From the NCBI GenBank assembly GCA_018883805.1, contig JAHLFK010000023.1:1-57546 (forward strand): a stretch of 57,546 nucleotides of DNA, read 5' to 3'. This stretch comes from Candidatus Limosilactobacillus merdavium. GTDB lineage: Bacteria > Bacillota > Bacilli > Lactobacillales > Lactobacillaceae. The number at the start of each line of letters is the position of its first letter. Position 1 is the stretch's first letter. The notes under the pieces are model-generated. The model was not told where the DNA came from, did no database searches, and saw only the letters and a list, made by a program, of their open reading frames with translations. The translations under genes and the position numbers were made by a program. Of the stretch, positions 46,663 to 56,699 are shown piece by piece.

Positions 46663-47805
46663 TTGAAGCTAACTGGACGTGAAAAAAGTTCATTAATCCT
46701 GGAAGGGGTCATTACGGTAATCTTATTGATCCTGCTAAATCTGGCGATTATCACGATTGCTCAAGATATTATCCAGAGCAATCCAGGAATCAATAATGGG
46801 ATCTTTATGATCAAACAATCAATGCGGATTGGCCCAATGCAGACACAGATCTGGAGCTACCAACGGATCTTGATCATTGTGTTAGTGATAATTGATATTT
46901 GGGTTGTTTGGTGGCGTCTGCGTCGGCGGTATCATCTTTATCAAATGAATCATATTATCCGTGAACTACATTATATTGCTCAGGGACACCTCGATCACCG
47001 TATTCCTTTCCGGTTAAAGGGAAGTGAACAACATGTGATTACAAGTGTTAATGCCCTCGTTGATAGTGCTGTTCAATCAATGGATGATGAACGAAAGATT
47101 GAAAAATCTAAGGATGAACTGATCACAAACGTTAGTCATGATCTCCGGACACCGTTAACTAGTATTATTGGTTATTTAGGTTTGATTGAAGATAAGCAGT
47201 ATCGTAGTGAGGAAGATATTCTTAAATACACCCATATTGCTTATGAGAAGGCTAAACAAATGAAGAACCTGGTTGAAGATCTTTTCGAGTATACCAAGGT
47301 TCAACAACATGGTAGTCCTGTCGATATTATGAAGATTGATCTCTACCAGCTACTAGAACAATTAACGGCTAGTTTTGAATTAGACGCACAGCATAAGGGG
47401 ATTGAGATTACTTCCTCTGTTGAGCCTAATCCGTTGATGATTGAAGCAGATCCCGAGAAGCTGGGACGGGTATTTAGTAATTTGGTTGCGAATGCTTTGA
47501 AGTACGGCAACGGAGCCAGTTATATCAAGATTACTGCCCGCCAAGAACGAGACAAAGTAGTCGTTAAGGTTAGCAATGATGGGACGCCAATTCCTGAAAA
47601 GTCGATTGATCACTTGTTTGAACGCTTTTATCGAGCAGAGGGTTCGCGTTCCCGTGCAACTGGTGGGACCGGTCTAGGATTGGCGATTGTAAAAAGTATC
47701 GTTGATCTCCACCATGGGGATGTCAAAGCAACCTCCAATGATGACGAAACCAGCTTTATCGTAACCTTGCCACTGAAACAAGAGCAAAAAGAAAATAAGA
47801 AATGA
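46663..47805 (+). CDS. Sensor histidine kinase
   Basis: The product has 380 residues. Two membrane helices (about 10-32 and 65-87) enclose a short extracellular loop of about 30 residues, so it may sense at the membrane. A HAMP-like linker is followed by the H-box NVSHDLRTPLTSIIGYL (about 163-179), the N-box NLVANALKYG and the G-box GGTGLGLAIVKSIVD. The start is TTG at 46663, placed five bases after GGAGGAG. It is the partner of the upstream response regulator and the last gene before a terminator. Confidence 0.93.
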   Translation: MKLTGREKSSLILEGVITVILLILLNLAIITIAQDIIQSNPGINNGIFMIKQSMRIGPMQTQIWSYQRILIIVLVIIDIWVVWWRLRRRYHLYQMNHIIRELHYIAQGHLDHRIPFRLKGSEQHVITSVNALVDSAVQSMDDERKIEKSKDELITNVSHDLRTPLTSIIGYLGLIEDKQYRSEEDILKYTHIAYEKAKQMKNLVEDLFEYTKVQQHGSPVDIMKIDLYQLLEQLTASFELDAQHKGIEITSSVEPNPLMIEADPEKLGRVFSNLVANALKYGNGASYIKITARQERDKVVVKVSNDGTPIPEKSIDHLFERFYRAEGSRSRATGGTGLGLAIVKSIVDLHHGDVKATSNDDETSFIVTLPLKQEQKENKK

Positions 47806-47811
47806 TAGCGG

Positions 47812-47850
47812 AAACATTAGGACTTAAAAAATTAAATCCTAATGTTTTTA
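47812..47850 (+). terminator. Intrinsic terminator of the two-component operon
   Basis: AAACATTAGGA and TCCTAATGTTT pair, followed by a T-rich tract. Confidence 0.85.
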
Positions 47851-47940
47851 TATTCAGCTGATTTTGAATGTGTTAAACTGAAGATTGGTTATACTGACTT
47901 TATATAAGAGTCAATAACACATTTTATTGGAGGAAATTCT

Positions 47941-48834
47941 GTGGCTAAAGCGCAACAAATTAATCCCGAAAAAGCACGCTGGCTAGAAGTTTTAGGCATT
48001 GCAATGCCACTCTGTTTAAGTTACATCCCTATTGGTGTGGCTTGTGGTATCTTGTTACATGCTGCGGGTTTTAACTTTATTATGACGTTGATCGTCTCAA
48101 TCGTTGTTTTTTCCGGTGGTGCCCAATTTATTTTGGCTTCACTACTGACAATCCATGCGCCATTAAGTTCGATCTTCGTAACCCTTTTCTTTCTTGAATT
48201 GCGGTATGCTTTGCTCGGCTCAAGTCTTTCAAAATATATCAAATCCGAATCGCAGCACTTCATTTGGTTGTTTGCTGTGTCAATGAACGACGAAAACTAT
48301 GCCGTTAACTATTTAAAGTTTGCAACTGATAAGAAATGGAAACCTAAGGATGCATTATTAGTTGAACACTATTCATTGCTTTCCTGGTCAGTTTCAAACA
48401 TGGTGGGTGGATTAATTGGTAGTACGATTTCAATTAACCTTGAGGTGGTTGATTTCGCACTAACTGCACTCTTCATTTACATGATAGTAATGCAAATGCA
48501 GAGTCACCTGAACCTTATCATTTGTTTACTCTCAGCAGTTCTTGCTGTGTTCTTCATGGTAATTACTCATAGTATTATTGGTGTCGTAATTGCCACTTTA
48601 ATTGCGTCATTTGTTGGTTTCTTGATCGAAAACACAGTTCGGAAACACTCAAAGAAGCCAGACAGTAATTGGTTCCTCTCCAAACTCTTCCGTCCACGAG
48701 CTACGCGGATCACGATTGAAGATCAAAAAGCTGAGGAACGGGTTCTTGAAGAAGAACACGAAGAACAAGCAGAAGAAAACGCAAAGGAACAGCCAACTGA
48801 TTCACAGTCATCTGAATCAAAGCAGCATGATTAA
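47941..48834 (+). CDS. azlC: AzlC family branched-chain amino acid exporter subunit
   Basis: The product has 297 residues with about six membrane helices. AzlC family features are ALPLCLSYIPIGVACG-like MPLCLSYIPIGVACGILLH near the start and VVFSGGAQFILASLL. AzlC with AzlD exports branched-chain amino acids and related analogues. The C-terminal 60 residues form a hydrophilic, Glu-rich tail (EERVLEEEHEEQAEEN) beyond the usual family length of about 230-240. The start is GTG with GGAGG upstream. The azlD gene follows directly. Confidence 0.9.
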   Translation: MAKAQQINPEKARWLEVLGIAMPLCLSYIPIGVACGILLHAAGFNFIMTLIVSIVVFSGGAQFILASLLTIHAPLSSIFVTLFFLELRYALLGSSLSKYIKSESQHFIWLFAVSMNDENYAVNYLKFATDKKWKPKDALLVEHYSLLSWSVSNMVGGLIGSTISINLEVVDFALTALFIYMIVMQMQSHLNLIICLLSAVLAVFFMVITHSIIGVVIATLIASFVGFLIENTVRKHSKKPDSNWFLSKLFRPRATRITIEDQKAEERVLEEEHEEQAEENAKEQPTDSQSSESKQHD

Positions 48835-48849
48835 TTGGAGACTAACAAT

Positions 48850-49209
48850 ATGGATTTTTTAGTATCACGAATCGGTAGTAATCAAATTCTTTACCATATC
48901 GTCGTTATTATCTTTGCGGCATTTGCGGCATTTATTCCGCGATACTTTCCAATTCACTTCTTCTCTTCACGGAAGATTCCTGAATGGTTCAACGAGTGGA
49001 TGAAATACGTGCCAATTAGTTTGTTTACTGCTTTAGTAATTAAGAATATCTTCATTACTACTAAGGGCTATCATTTCATTCCCTTTGGACATCCAGATCA
49101 GATGGTCGCAGCGGTCATTGTAATGGTTGTTGCTTACTTTACTCGGTCAATGTCAATCTCAGTTATTGCTGGTCTAGTTAGTGTCTGGCTGTTGAGTATG
49201 GTTATTTAA
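48850..49209 (+). CDS. azlD: AzlD family branched-chain amino acid transport subunit
   Basis: The product has 119 residues with three to four membrane helices and the family pattern AAFAAFIPRYFPIHFFSSRKIPEW-type core (AAFIPRYFP, then FSSRKIPEWFNEWMKYVP). It is the small partner of AzlC. I chose the ATG at 48850 because GGAG lies nine bases before it; an in-frame TTG at 48835 would sit on that site. A terminator follows at 49261. Confidence 0.9.
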   Translation: MDFLVSRIGSNQILYHIVVIIFAAFAAFIPRYFPIHFFSSRKIPEWFNEWMKYVPISLFTALVIKNIFITTKGYHFIPFGHPDQMVAAVIVMVVAYFTRSMSISVIAGLVSVWLLSMVI

Positions 49210-49260
49210 TTATGAAAAATTAAGGCCGTAAGATGAGTTCTCTATTACGGTATCAAATAA

Positions 49261-49299
49261 AAATGACTCTAGCGAATTTAATTGCTAGAGTCATTTTTA
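49261..49299 (+). terminator. Intrinsic terminator of azlCD
   Basis: AAATGACTCTAGC and GCTAGAGTCATTT form a perfect stem followed by T-rich sequence. Confidence 0.9.
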
Positions 49300-49417
49300 T
49301 TATTTGTGGAATGAAATTCAATTATTATTTTGGAGTACTTCGATTGCTTTATTATGTGTGTATTTGAATGGCATTACGATGATGTAATCTAAACAGTTGA
49401 CTTATTTATCTACTGCG

Positions 49418-50074
49418 TTAGTTAGCAGCAATTTGTAATTGGTGGTTGTTGCTCCACTTCATTGGGTCTTCACGCCATTGTTGAAGAGACTTTAAGTGGT
49501 CGGCGCTGATAAGGCCGTTTTCCTTAGCAGTATTGATTAATGTAGTGTAGTTGGTTACTGAGAAGTATTGAAGGTTGTTAGCCATGAAGTTTTGTTCAGC
49601 GGCTTGGAGTTGGTAGGTGAAGATTGAAACAACACCGATAACTTCAGCACCTTCGTTTTCAATCGCGTGAACGGCATTCAAAACGCTGCCACCAGTTGAA
49701 ATCAAGTCATCAACAACAACTACTTTTTCGCCTTCGTGAAGAACACCTTCAACTTGCTTGCCTTCACCGTGATCCTTTGGCTTAGTCCGAACGTAAACCA
49801 TTGGCAGACCCATTTCAGCAGCAACACCAGTAGCGTGAGGAATTCCGGCAGTAGCAGTTCCGGCGATTGCATCAACATCGCCAAAGTGAAGCTTGATTTG
49901 TTCTTCCATGCCGTTAACGATGGCTTGACGAACATCAGGGTATGAAATAGTCAAACGGTTGTCGGTGTAGATTGGTGCCTTCATACCGCTTGCCCAAGTG
50001 AATGGCTTGTCTGGACTTAAGGTAACTGCATTGATGTCTAAAAGAGCCTTTGCGACGCGTTGTGAGTATGTCAT
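49418..50074 (-). CDS. pyrE: Orotate phosphoribosyltransferase
   Basis: The product has 218 residues with the PRPP-binding signature VVVVDDLISTGGSVLNAV (about 117-134) and the OPRT segment FTWASGMKAPIYTDNR near the start. It joins orotate to PRPP to give OMP in pyrimidine synthesis. It stands alone, away from other pyr genes, behind its own PyrR attenuator. TAGGAGGAAAT precedes the ATG on the minus strand. Confidence 0.96.
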   Translation of the reverse strand: MTYSQRVAKALLDINAVTLSPDKPFTWASGMKAPIYTDNRLTISYPDVRQAIVNGMEEQIKLHFGDVDAIAGTATAGIPHATGVAAEMGLPMVYVRTKPKDHGEGKQVEGVLHEGEKVVVVDDLISTGGSVLNAVHAIENEGAEVIGVVSIFTYQLQAAEQNFMANNLQYFSVTNYTTLINTAKENGLISADHLKSLQQWREDPMKWSNNHQLQIAAN

Positions 50075-50167
50075 AAATATTTCCTCCTAGGTGAATTAAA
50101 AGCAACTTAATCAAAAAATACCTAGTTGAAATAATTGACGCTGTTTCTTACTGCCTGTCCATTACCT

Positions 50168-50256
50168 AAAAGAAAAACCTTTCTAGTAATGGACTAGAAA
50201 GGTAGATCGACACTTATCACGTTCAATTAAATCCTTCCTAGCCTCTCTGGACTAAG
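50168..50256 (-). promoter_or_regulatory. PyrR-dependent attenuator of pyrE
   Basis: On the minus strand the leader contains AGTCCAGAGAGGCTAGGAAG (50256-50233 region), which matches the PyrR-binding loop consensus. It is followed by a terminator with arms ACCTTTCTAGT and ACTAGAAAGGT and a T run (50204-50168). PyrR with bound UMP should free the terminator and stop pyrE transcription. Confidence 0.92.
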
Positions 50257-50317
50257 TTAAAGGTATTTCATTGCTGACTATAATAGTCGGCTTAATAAGA
50301 GATGTCAAGATTAATTT

Positions 50318-51373
50318 TTAACTTTCTGAATTTTCCTGACGCTTTGATTTGATTGGCTGGTGATTTTTCTTGATTGACTTTACACCAAGGACATCTAATA
50401 AGAAGGTGAAAATTGGGACCCCAACGATTAATCCCCAGGTACCAAAGAAATGTTCACTGACTAAGAGGACGATGAAAGTATAGAAGATCGGCAACTCAGT
50501 TCTGCTTGACATGAACTTAGGATTTAAGACATAAGCTTCGAGAGCATGAATAACGCAGATCATAATCAGAATGTAGATTACGTCGCGGATCCCACCGACG
50601 GAGTAAGCAACCATTGATAGTGGAATCAATGAAATGATAACCCCGGCAACTGGTACTAAACTGAAAATAAAGACCATCAAACCTAATGCAAAAATTTGTG
50701 GCATGTGCATAAAGATTAGGCAGATTGTTGTGATCACGGTATTGCAAATGGCGATGAAGAATTGTGCTTCCAGGACAACCCCGAAAGTATTAACGAATTT
50801 CTTGCCAAAGTAGTCAATATCGCTAAAGAACCAGCCAAAGTCGCTATCGAGGAACGACCGCGTAAATTCATTCATTTGTTTTAGTTCGAGAGTATAGAAG
50901 AAACTTAGAATGAATGACATCAAGAAGGTTACCGTCATCGTTCCAATACTGGTTAACGTACTGACAGCGATGGTAACCCCGTGCCGAACCTGCGACATAA
51001 TGGTTGACATGCTGATGTAGTGGTTAACGTAGCGCATGATCACAGTTGCTTCGTGTGAACTATAGAACTTCACCACAGAATTGACCATTTTAATGATTTG
51101 ATTAACGAGAACCGGCAAATAACGGGTGACGCCTAAATAAATTGCGACAATCAGAACGATATAAGTCACAATCACAGTTAGCGTTGTGGATATTCGTGGC
51201 AGGTGACGCTGAACCCACCGTACCCAACTGACGACGATAAAAGTGAGAATAAACGTAAAAAGAATTAGGTTCATCATTGAACGGAAAAGCCATAATACAA
51301 AGATAATTAGGGCTAAAACGACAAAGCGTCGTAACCTGACGTTCGCAATGAAACGGTGCCATGCATCGGTCAT
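50318..51373 (-). CDS. AI-2E family transporter (UPF0118)
   Basis: The product has 351 residues with about eight membrane helices. It has the family layout of two N-terminal helix pairs, a middle amphipathic region (about 75-140) and a C-terminal block with MFIFSLVPVAGVIISLIPLSM-type sequence (SLVPVAGVIISLIP). The C-terminal cytoplasmic tail is basic (KKNHQPIKSKRQ). The family was named from a proposed autoinducer-2 exporter, but several members are sodium/proton antiporters or have no known substrate. It reads divergently from cfa. It is probably transcribed upstream of pyrE, with the PyrR leader in between. Confidence 0.88.
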   Translation of the reverse strand: MTDAWHRFIANVRLRRFVVLALIIFVLWLFRSMMNLILFTFILTFIVVSWVRWVQRHLPRISTTLTVIVTYIVLIVAIYLGVTRYLPVLVNQIIKMVNSVVKFYSSHEATVIMRYVNHYISMSTIMSQVRHGVTIAVSTLTSIGTMTVTFLMSFILSFFYTLELKQMNEFTRSFLDSDFGWFFSDIDYFGKKFVNTFGVVLEAQFFIAICNTVITTICLIFMHMPQIFALGLMVFIFSLVPVAGVIISLIPLSMVAYSVGGIRDVIYILIMICVIHALEAYVLNPKFMSSRTELPIFYTFIVLLVSEHFFGTWGLIVGVPIFTFLLDVLGVKSIKKNHQPIKSKRQENSES

Positions 51374-51511
51374 TATTATTCCTCCTCTAATTTGAGAATA
51401 AATTACCCCCTCATCTTAGCAAATAATTAAGGGCCTGAACAATAATATCTCCGTATTCAACAGGTAGTGTTATAATAATCTCATACTTTTTTGAAAGAGG
51501 GATTCGTAGAA

Positions 51512-52690
51512 ATGTTAGAAAAGACGTTCTATAAGTCACTGTTAAGCCACTCATTCAATATTCCGGTTAAGGTTGTTTACTGGGATGGCAAGAGTGCGGT
51601 TTACGGTGACGGTGAACCAGAAGTAACAATCACCTTTAAGGAAAAGATTCCTATTCGTGATGTTACTAAGAACGCCTCCATTGCCCTTGGGGAAGCATAC
51701 ATGGACGGCAAAATTGAAATTGACGGCAGTATTCAAAAGCTAATTACCGCTGCTTATGAAAGTGCCGGTAGCTTTATGCGCAATTCTAAGTTCCGGAAGT
51801 TTCTACCAAAGCAAGGGCACTCTGAAAAGGAAAGTGAAAGCGACGTTCAAAGCCACTATGATGTTGGTAACGACTTCTACAAGTTATGGCTTGATGATAC
51901 TTTGACTTACTCCTGTGCATACTTCGATCATGGTAACCGTGACGATTTGACTAAGGCACAAATTGACAAAGTTCACCACATTTTAAAGAAGCTTGATCCA
52001 AAGCCAGGCAAGACTTTGCTTGATATCGGTTGTGGTTGGGGTACTTTGATGCTTACCGCTGCTAAGGAATATGGCCTACGCGTTACCGGGGTTACCTTGA
52101 GTGAAGAACAATTTAACCTTGTTCAAAAACGGATTAAGGATGAAGGCCTTGAAGACGTTGCTGAAGTATTATTAGTTGATTACCGTGAACTTGGTGACCG
52201 GAAGTGGGACTACATTACTTCTGTAGGGATGTTCGAACACGTTGGTAAGGAAAACCTTGGTTTATACTTCAAGGATATTTACAAGTACCTTACCAGTGAT
52301 GGTGTAGCCTTAATCCACGGGATCACCCGTCAACAAGGCAGTGCATACAATGGTTGGATCAACAAGTACATTTTCCCAGGTGGTTACGTTCCTGGCCTTA
52401 GTGAAATGGTTGATCACATTGTTGAAAACAACATGCAAATCGCTGATGTTGAAATGCTCCGTCGTCACTACCAACGGACTCTTGAAATCTGGGATATGAA
52501 CTTTAATGCTCACCGTTCCCAAATTGAAGATATGATGGGCGATCGCTTCACCCGGATGTGGGATCTCTACCTTCAAGCCTGTGCTGCTTCATTTGAATCA
52601 GGTAACATTGATGTTATCCAATACCTTATTACTAAGGGTGCTTCAGGTAAGGATCTCCCAATGACACGGGATTACGTATACGAAAAATAA
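51512..52690 (+). CDS. cfa: Cyclopropane-fatty-acyl-phospholipid synthase
   Basis: The product has 392 residues. An N-terminal lipid-binding domain (about 1-95) precedes the SAM methyltransferase domain with [20 protein letters not shown] (about 170-189), [25 protein letters not shown] and [12 protein letters not shown]. It adds a methylene bridge to unsaturated fatty acids in membrane lipids, which helps acid and ethanol tolerance. I chose the ATG at 51512 because AAAGAGGGA lies before it; an in-frame start at 51491 lacks a site. It is monocistronic with a terminator. Confidence 0.96.
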   Translation: MLEKTFYKSLLSHSFNIPVKVVYWDGKSAVYGDGEPEVTITFKEKIPIRDVTKNASIALGEAYMDGKIEIDGSIQKLITAAYESAGSFMRNSKFRKFLPKQGHSEKESESDVQSHYDVGNDFYKLWLDDTLTYSCAYFDHGNRDDLTKAQIDKVHHILKKLDPKPGKTLLDIGCGWGTLMLTAAKEYGLRVTGVTLSEEQFNLVQKRIKDEGLEDVAEVLLVDYRELGDRKWDYITSVGMFEHVGKENLGLYFKDIYKYLTSDGVALIHGITRQQGSAYNGWINKYIFPGGYVPGLSEMVDHIVENNMQIADVEMLRRHYQRTLEIWDMNFNAHRSQIEDMMGDRFTRMWDLYLQACAASFESGNIDVIQYLITKGASGKDLPMTRDYVYEK

Positions 52691-52710
52691 AGCTTCAACT
52701 GAACTACATA

Positions 52711-52752
52711 AAGCCAGCAACCAGTTCAATAACTCGTTGCTGGCTTTATTTT
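52711..52752 (+). terminator. Intrinsic terminator of cfa
   Basis: AAGCCAGCAACCAGTT and AACTCGTTGCTGGCTT pair with one bulge, followed by T-rich sequence. Confidence 0.9.
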
Positions 52753-52765
52753 GTCCTTAGAACAT

Positions 52766-52801
52766 ACGAACAATTTAAAACTATATATAAATTAAGTTCG
52801 T
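52766..52801. promoter_or_regulatory. Putative PurR operator (PurBox pair) upstream of purEKB
   Basis: ACGAAC (52766-52771) and GTTCGT (52796-52801) are inverted and separated by 24 AT-rich bases, matching the paired CGAA-centred PurBox arrangement of Firmicute PurR. Purine control of the operon is therefore likely. Confidence 0.6.
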
Positions 52802-52864
52802 AAAATGCTTGTATTTTAAAAAATCATTTGGTATCCTTAAAGCAGTTTTTAAGGAGGTCCAATT

Positions 52865-53350
52865 ATGAGTGCAATCAGTATTGTAATGGGTAGTAAATCA
52901 GATTGGCCAACAGTTAAGGAAGGCTGTAAGATTCTTGATCAATTTGGCGTTGACTATGATAAGAACGTTATTTCCGCTCACCGGATGCCAAATGAAATGT
53001 TCGCGTTTGCGCAAAACGCAGTCAAGAATGGGACAAAAGTGATCATCGCTTGTGCTGGTGGTGCTGCACACTTACCAGGAATGGTGGCAGCTAATACTCC
53101 TTTGCCGGTAATCGGTATTCCGGGTCAAACAAAGGCCTTAGGAGGGATGGATTCCCTTTTGTCAATCGTACAAATGCCAGCAGGAATTCCAGTTGCTACT
53201 CAAGCAATTGGGGTTGCTGGAGCAAAGAATGCAGCATTGCTTGCTTTGCAGATTTTAGGGATTAACGATCCTAAGATCCAACAACAAATTGTTGATTACC
53301 GGAAGCAAATGCATGATCAATCCGTAGAAAGCGGTGCTCACCTTGACTAA
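52865..53350 (+). CDS. purE: N5-carboxyaminoimidazole ribonucleotide mutase
   Basis: The product has 161 residues, class I PurE. Active-site segments are MGSKSDWPTVKEG (8-20), ISAHRMPNEM (about 39-48) and ACAGGAAHLPGMVAANTPLP. It converts N5-CAIR to CAIR in purine synthesis. AAGGAGG precedes the ATG. It overlaps purK by a few bases, so the two act together. Confidence 0.97.
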   Translation: MSAISIVMGSKSDWPTVKEGCKILDQFGVDYDKNVISAHRMPNEMFAFAQNAVKNGTKVIIACAGGAAHLPGMVAANTPLPVIGIPGQTKALGGMDSLLSIVQMPAGIPVATQAIGVAGAKNAALLALQILGINDPKIQQQIVDYRKQMHDQSVESGAHLD

Positions 53351-54467
53351 GATGATTCAACAAGGACAAACAATTGGAATTATCGGTGGTGGCCAACTTG
53401 GTCAAATGATGGCATTGGATGCTAAGTATACGGGGATGAAGGTGATTGTCCTTGACCCTACCCCTGCATGTCCAGCTGGTCAGGTTGCTGATGATCAGAT
53501 TGTTGCTGAGTATTCTGATGTAAAAGCAATTGAAGAGCTTGCCCGTCGTTCTGATGTTTTGACCTACGAATTTGAGAACGTTGATTTGAATGCTTTACGG
53601 GATGTTGCTGATAAGGTATACATTCCTCAAGGGACAAACTTGCTTTACACTACCAAGAACCGGATTCGGGAAAAGACCTTTTTGCGGGATGCTGGCTTGA
53701 AGACGGCTCCATTCATGGCAGTTAAGAACAAGGAAGATTTGAAGAATGCTGTCGCTAAGATTGGTTATCCATCAGTTTTGAAGACTTCTGAAGGTGGTTA
53801 TGATGGTCACGGTCAAGAAGTTCTCCATAGTGACGCTGATCTTGCGAAGTGCGATGGGATCCTTTCTACCAAGGATGCGATCCTTGAAGGCTGGGTACCA
53901 TTTAAGCTTGAATGTTCAGTAATGGTAGGACGGAATGAAAATGGTGAAGTAACAGTCTTCCCAGTTTCTGAAAATATCCACCATAACGAAATCCTGCACA
54001 TTAGTATCGTCCCTGCTCGGATTTCTCCTGAATTGCAAGAAAAAGCCAAGAAAATGGCAGTGAAGATTGCTCATGCGATTGACTTGCGCGGTATCCTTGG
54101 TGTTGAAATGTTTGTGGGTAATGATGGTGAAATCTATATTAACGAATTAGCACCACGACCACATAATTCTGGTCACTACTCAATTGAAGCCTGCAACTTC
54201 TCCCAATTTGCGATTCATAATCGGGCAATCTGCAACTGGCCATTACCAAAGATTAAGTTATTGCACAATGTAATTATGGTAAATGTCCTTGGCCAACACG
54301 TTGCGGGAGTCCGGGATGAGATTGCAAAGAAGCCAAATTGGCATTTCCACGATTATGGCAAGGCTGAAATTCGCCATAACCGGAAGATGGGCCACGTTAC
54401 AATTTTGACTGATGATTTCGCAAAGACGTTGAAAGAGATTGATGATACTCATATTTGGGATAAATAA
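53343..54467 (+). CDS. purK: N5-carboxyaminoimidazole ribonucleotide synthase
   Basis: The product has about 374 residues of the ATP-grasp fold. The N-terminus holds TIGIIGGGQLGQMMALDAKY; the ATP-grasp part has YPSVLKTSEGGYDGHGQ, and the Mg/ATP end has INELAPRPHNSGHYSIEAC. It makes N5-CAIR from AIR, ATP and bicarbonate. The start is uncertain: TTG at 53343 overlaps the purE stop, ATG at 53352 and GTG at 53334 are in frame, and none has a strong ribosome binding site. Coupling to purE translation is likely. Confidence 0.95.
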   Translation: MTKMIQQGQTIGIIGGGQLGQMMALDAKYTGMKVIVLDPTPACPAGQVADDQIVAEYSDVKAIEELARRSDVLTYEFENVDLNALRDVADKVYIPQGTNLLYTTKNRIREKTFLRDAGLKTAPFMAVKNKEDLKNAVAKIGYPSVLKTSEGGYDGHGQEVLHSDADLAKCDGILSTKDAILEGWVPFKLECSVMVGRNENGEVTVFPVSENIHHNEILHISIVPARISPELQEKAKKMAVKIAHAIDLRGILGVEMFVGNDGEIYINELAPRPHNSGHYSIEACNFSQFAIHNRAICNWPLPKIKLLHNVIMVNVLGQHVAGVRDEIAKKPNWHFHDYGKAEIRHNRKMGHVTILTDDFAKTLKEIDDTHIWDK

Positions 54468-54525
54468 TATCCAGAACATGGTATATTGTTATTGTGAGAA
54501 ATAATTAGAGAGGATTTTTTAGCTA

Positions 54526-55821
54526 ATGATTGATCGTTATACTAGTCCAGAAATGGCAAAGATTTGGAGTTTGGAAACTCAATACCAATGTTGGTTAGAG
54601 GTTGAAATTGCTGCTGACGAAGCTTGGAGTAAGCTTGGTCACATTCCTGCAGAGGACGTTGAAAAGATTCGGAAGAATGCTAAGTTCTCTGTTGAAGGAA
54701 TTGCAGAAATCGAAGCAGTAACTCACCATGATGTTATTGCATTTACCCGTGATGTTTCTAAGTCTTTGGGTCCTGAACGGAAGTGGGTTCACTACGGGAT
54801 GACCAGTACTGACGTTGTTGATACTGCCCAAGGATTACGTCTGAAGAAGGCTAACGACATTATTCGGAAGGACATTGATGACTTCATGGCCATTCTGAAG
54901 AAGTTGGCTGAAAAGTACAAGTACACTGTCTGCATGGGACGGACTCACGGTATTCACGCCGAACCAACTACTTTTGGTTTAAAGGCTGCCCGCTGGTACT
55001 CAGAAATGAAGCGGAATAAGGAACGTTTCGAACATGCTGCTCGTGGCGTTGAAGCAGGTAAGATTTCAGGGGCTGTTGGTACTTTTGCTGAAGTCGATCC
55101 ATTCGTTGAAAAGTATGTTTGTGAACGCCTTGGATTACGGGCACAAGAAATTTCTACCCAAGTTTTGCCTCGTGATCTTCATGCTGAATACATTTCTGCC
55201 ATTGCCTTAATGGGAACTAGTTTGGAAAACATGGCAACTGAAATTCGGTCATTACAACGGACTGAAATTCATGAAGTCGAAGAACACTTTGCTAAGGGCC
55301 AAAAAGGTTCATCCGCAATGCCACACAAGCGTAACCCAATTGGTTCTGAAAACATTACTGGTTGTGCACGTGTCCTTCGTGGAAATGTCGTTACAGCAAT
55401 GGAAGATGTTACCCTTTGGCATGAACGGGACATCTCTCATTCCAGTGCTGAACGGATGATTTTGCCAGACTCAACTTCATTGATCGACTACATGCTTCGT
55501 CGCTTTGGTCGGATTCTTGATAACCTGGATGTATTTCCAGAAACTATGAAGAAGAACATGAACAAGACTCTTGGCTTAATCTACAGTGGTCGGGTTCTTT
55601 TGAAGCTGGTTAACAGTGGTATGACTCGTGAAGCTGCTTATGATTTGATTCAACCATACACAGCTAAGTGCTGGGCAGAACAAATCCCATTCCGTCCATT
55701 GCTTGAAGCCGATCCAACGATCCAAAAGCAACTTTCTAAGAAAGACCTTGACGATGCCTTCGATTACCATTGGCACCTTCGTCACGTTGATGACATCTTC
55801 AAGCGTGTCGGCTTAGATTAG
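54526..55821 (+). CDS. purB: Adenylosuccinate lyase
   Basis: The product has 431 residues of the fumarase/aspartase superfamily. The signature [19 protein letters not shown] is at about 263-281, the general acid His region is in [17 protein letters not shown], and [14 protein letters not shown] lies near 90. It acts twice in purine synthesis, on SAICAR and on adenylosuccinate. It is the third gene of purE-purK-purB and ends at a terminator, so the other pur genes are not in this transcript. Confidence 0.97.
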   Translation: MIDRYTSPEMAKIWSLETQYQCWLEVEIAADEAWSKLGHIPAEDVEKIRKNAKFSVEGIAEIEAVTHHDVIAFTRDVSKSLGPERKWVHYGMTSTDVVDTAQGLRLKKANDIIRKDIDDFMAILKKLAEKYKYTVCMGRTHGIHAEPTTFGLKAARWYSEMKRNKERFEHAARGVEAGKISGAVGTFAEVDPFVEKYVCERLGLRAQEISTQVLPRDLHAEYISAIALMGTSLENMATEIRSLQRTEIHEVEEHFAKGQKGSSAMPHKRNPIGSENITGCARVLRGNVVTAMEDVTLWHERDISHSSAERMILPDSTSLIDYMLRRFGRILDNLDVFPETMKKNMNKTLGLIYSGRVLLKLVNSGMTREAAYDLIQPYTAKCWAEQIPFRPLLEADPTIQKQLSKKDLDDAFDYHWHLRHVDDIFKRVGLD

Positions 55822-55839
55822 TTAAAAGTTAAAAATATT

Positions 55840-55878
55840 GCCTCTAGCATCGCAAATTCTGCGAGCTAGAGGCTTTTT
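55840..55878 (+). terminator. Intrinsic terminator of purEKB
   Basis: GCCTCTAGC and GCTAGAGGC form the outer stem, with an inner CGCA/TGCG stem, followed by TTTTT. Confidence 0.9.
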
Positions 55879-55952
55879 GTTATTCATTAATTTTTTCGGA
55901 CTTAAATATAGTAGAATAAGCTAAAAGACATGGTAGCAAAGGGGTTAATAAA

Positions 55953-56699
55953 ATGGATGTAACAATTAAACGAGACGGCTTTACTTTGCGGGGAGTTCTG
56001 GAAGGAACCGATCAACTACAAAATGATCGTGTAGCAATTTTGATGCATGGCTTTCAGGGCGATCGGGGTTATCACTCAGGAAAACTTCTTTATGATTTGT
56101 CCCATAAGCTGAACGAAGCTGGAATTCCAACTTTACGGTTCGACTTTGCCGGATGTGGACAAAGTGACGGAGCGTTTACTGATATGACTGTCTTGAGTGA
56201 ACTCCTTGATGGAATGAAAATAATTGATTATGCTCGGACTACTATCAAGGCTAGTCAAATATACTTGGTTGGTCATTCCCAGGGTGGTGTAGTCGCATCA
56301 ATGTTAGCGGCATATTATCGGGATGTTATTACAAAGCTAGTGTTAATGGCGCCTGCTGCAACATTAAAGGACGATGCACTACAAGGGGTTTGTCAGGGCA
56401 GCCAGTATGATCCTAACCATATTCCATTAACAGTTGATGTCCATGGGGTTGCAGTTAGTGGCGAGTATTTCCGAACAGCTCAGTTACTTCCAATTTATGA
56501 AACAGCCCAACATTTCATGGGACCAGCATTGCTAATTCATGGATTGGATGACCAGATTATTTCACCAGAGGCTTCTCGTAAATATAATGTGATTTTACCT
56601 ACCAGTGAATTGCACCTGATTGAAGGCGAAGGTCACCTGCTGAATGGTGAACATGAACAAGAAATTTTGCAATTGGTTGTGGATTTTTTACAAAAATAA
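55953..56699 (+). CDS. Alpha/beta hydrolase, cinnamoyl/feruloyl esterase-like
   Basis: The product has 248 residues. The oxyanion segment is ILMHGFQGDRGYHSG (about 29-43). The nucleophile Ser is in VGHSQGGVVAS (about residue 110), the acid Asp is in GLDDQIIS (about 199), and the His is in EGEGHLLNGEHE (about 228). The length, HGFQGD segment and C-terminal pattern resemble cinnamoyl esterases of lactobacilli, which free hydroxycinnamic acids from plant esters; general esterase activity is the safe call. It has no signal peptide. AAAGGGG precedes the ATG. Confidence 0.85.
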   Translation: MDVTIKRDGFTLRGVLEGTDQLQNDRVAILMHGFQGDRGYHSGKLLYDLSHKLNEAGIPTLRFDFAGCGQSDGAFTDMTVLSELLDGMKIIDYARTTIKASQIYLVGHSQGGVVASMLAAYYRDVITKLVLMAPAATLKDDALQGVCQGSQYDPNHIPLTVDVHGVAVSGEYFRTAQLLPIYETAQHFMGPALLIHGLDDQIISPEASRKYNVILPTSELHLIEGEGHLLNGEHEQEILQLVVDFLQK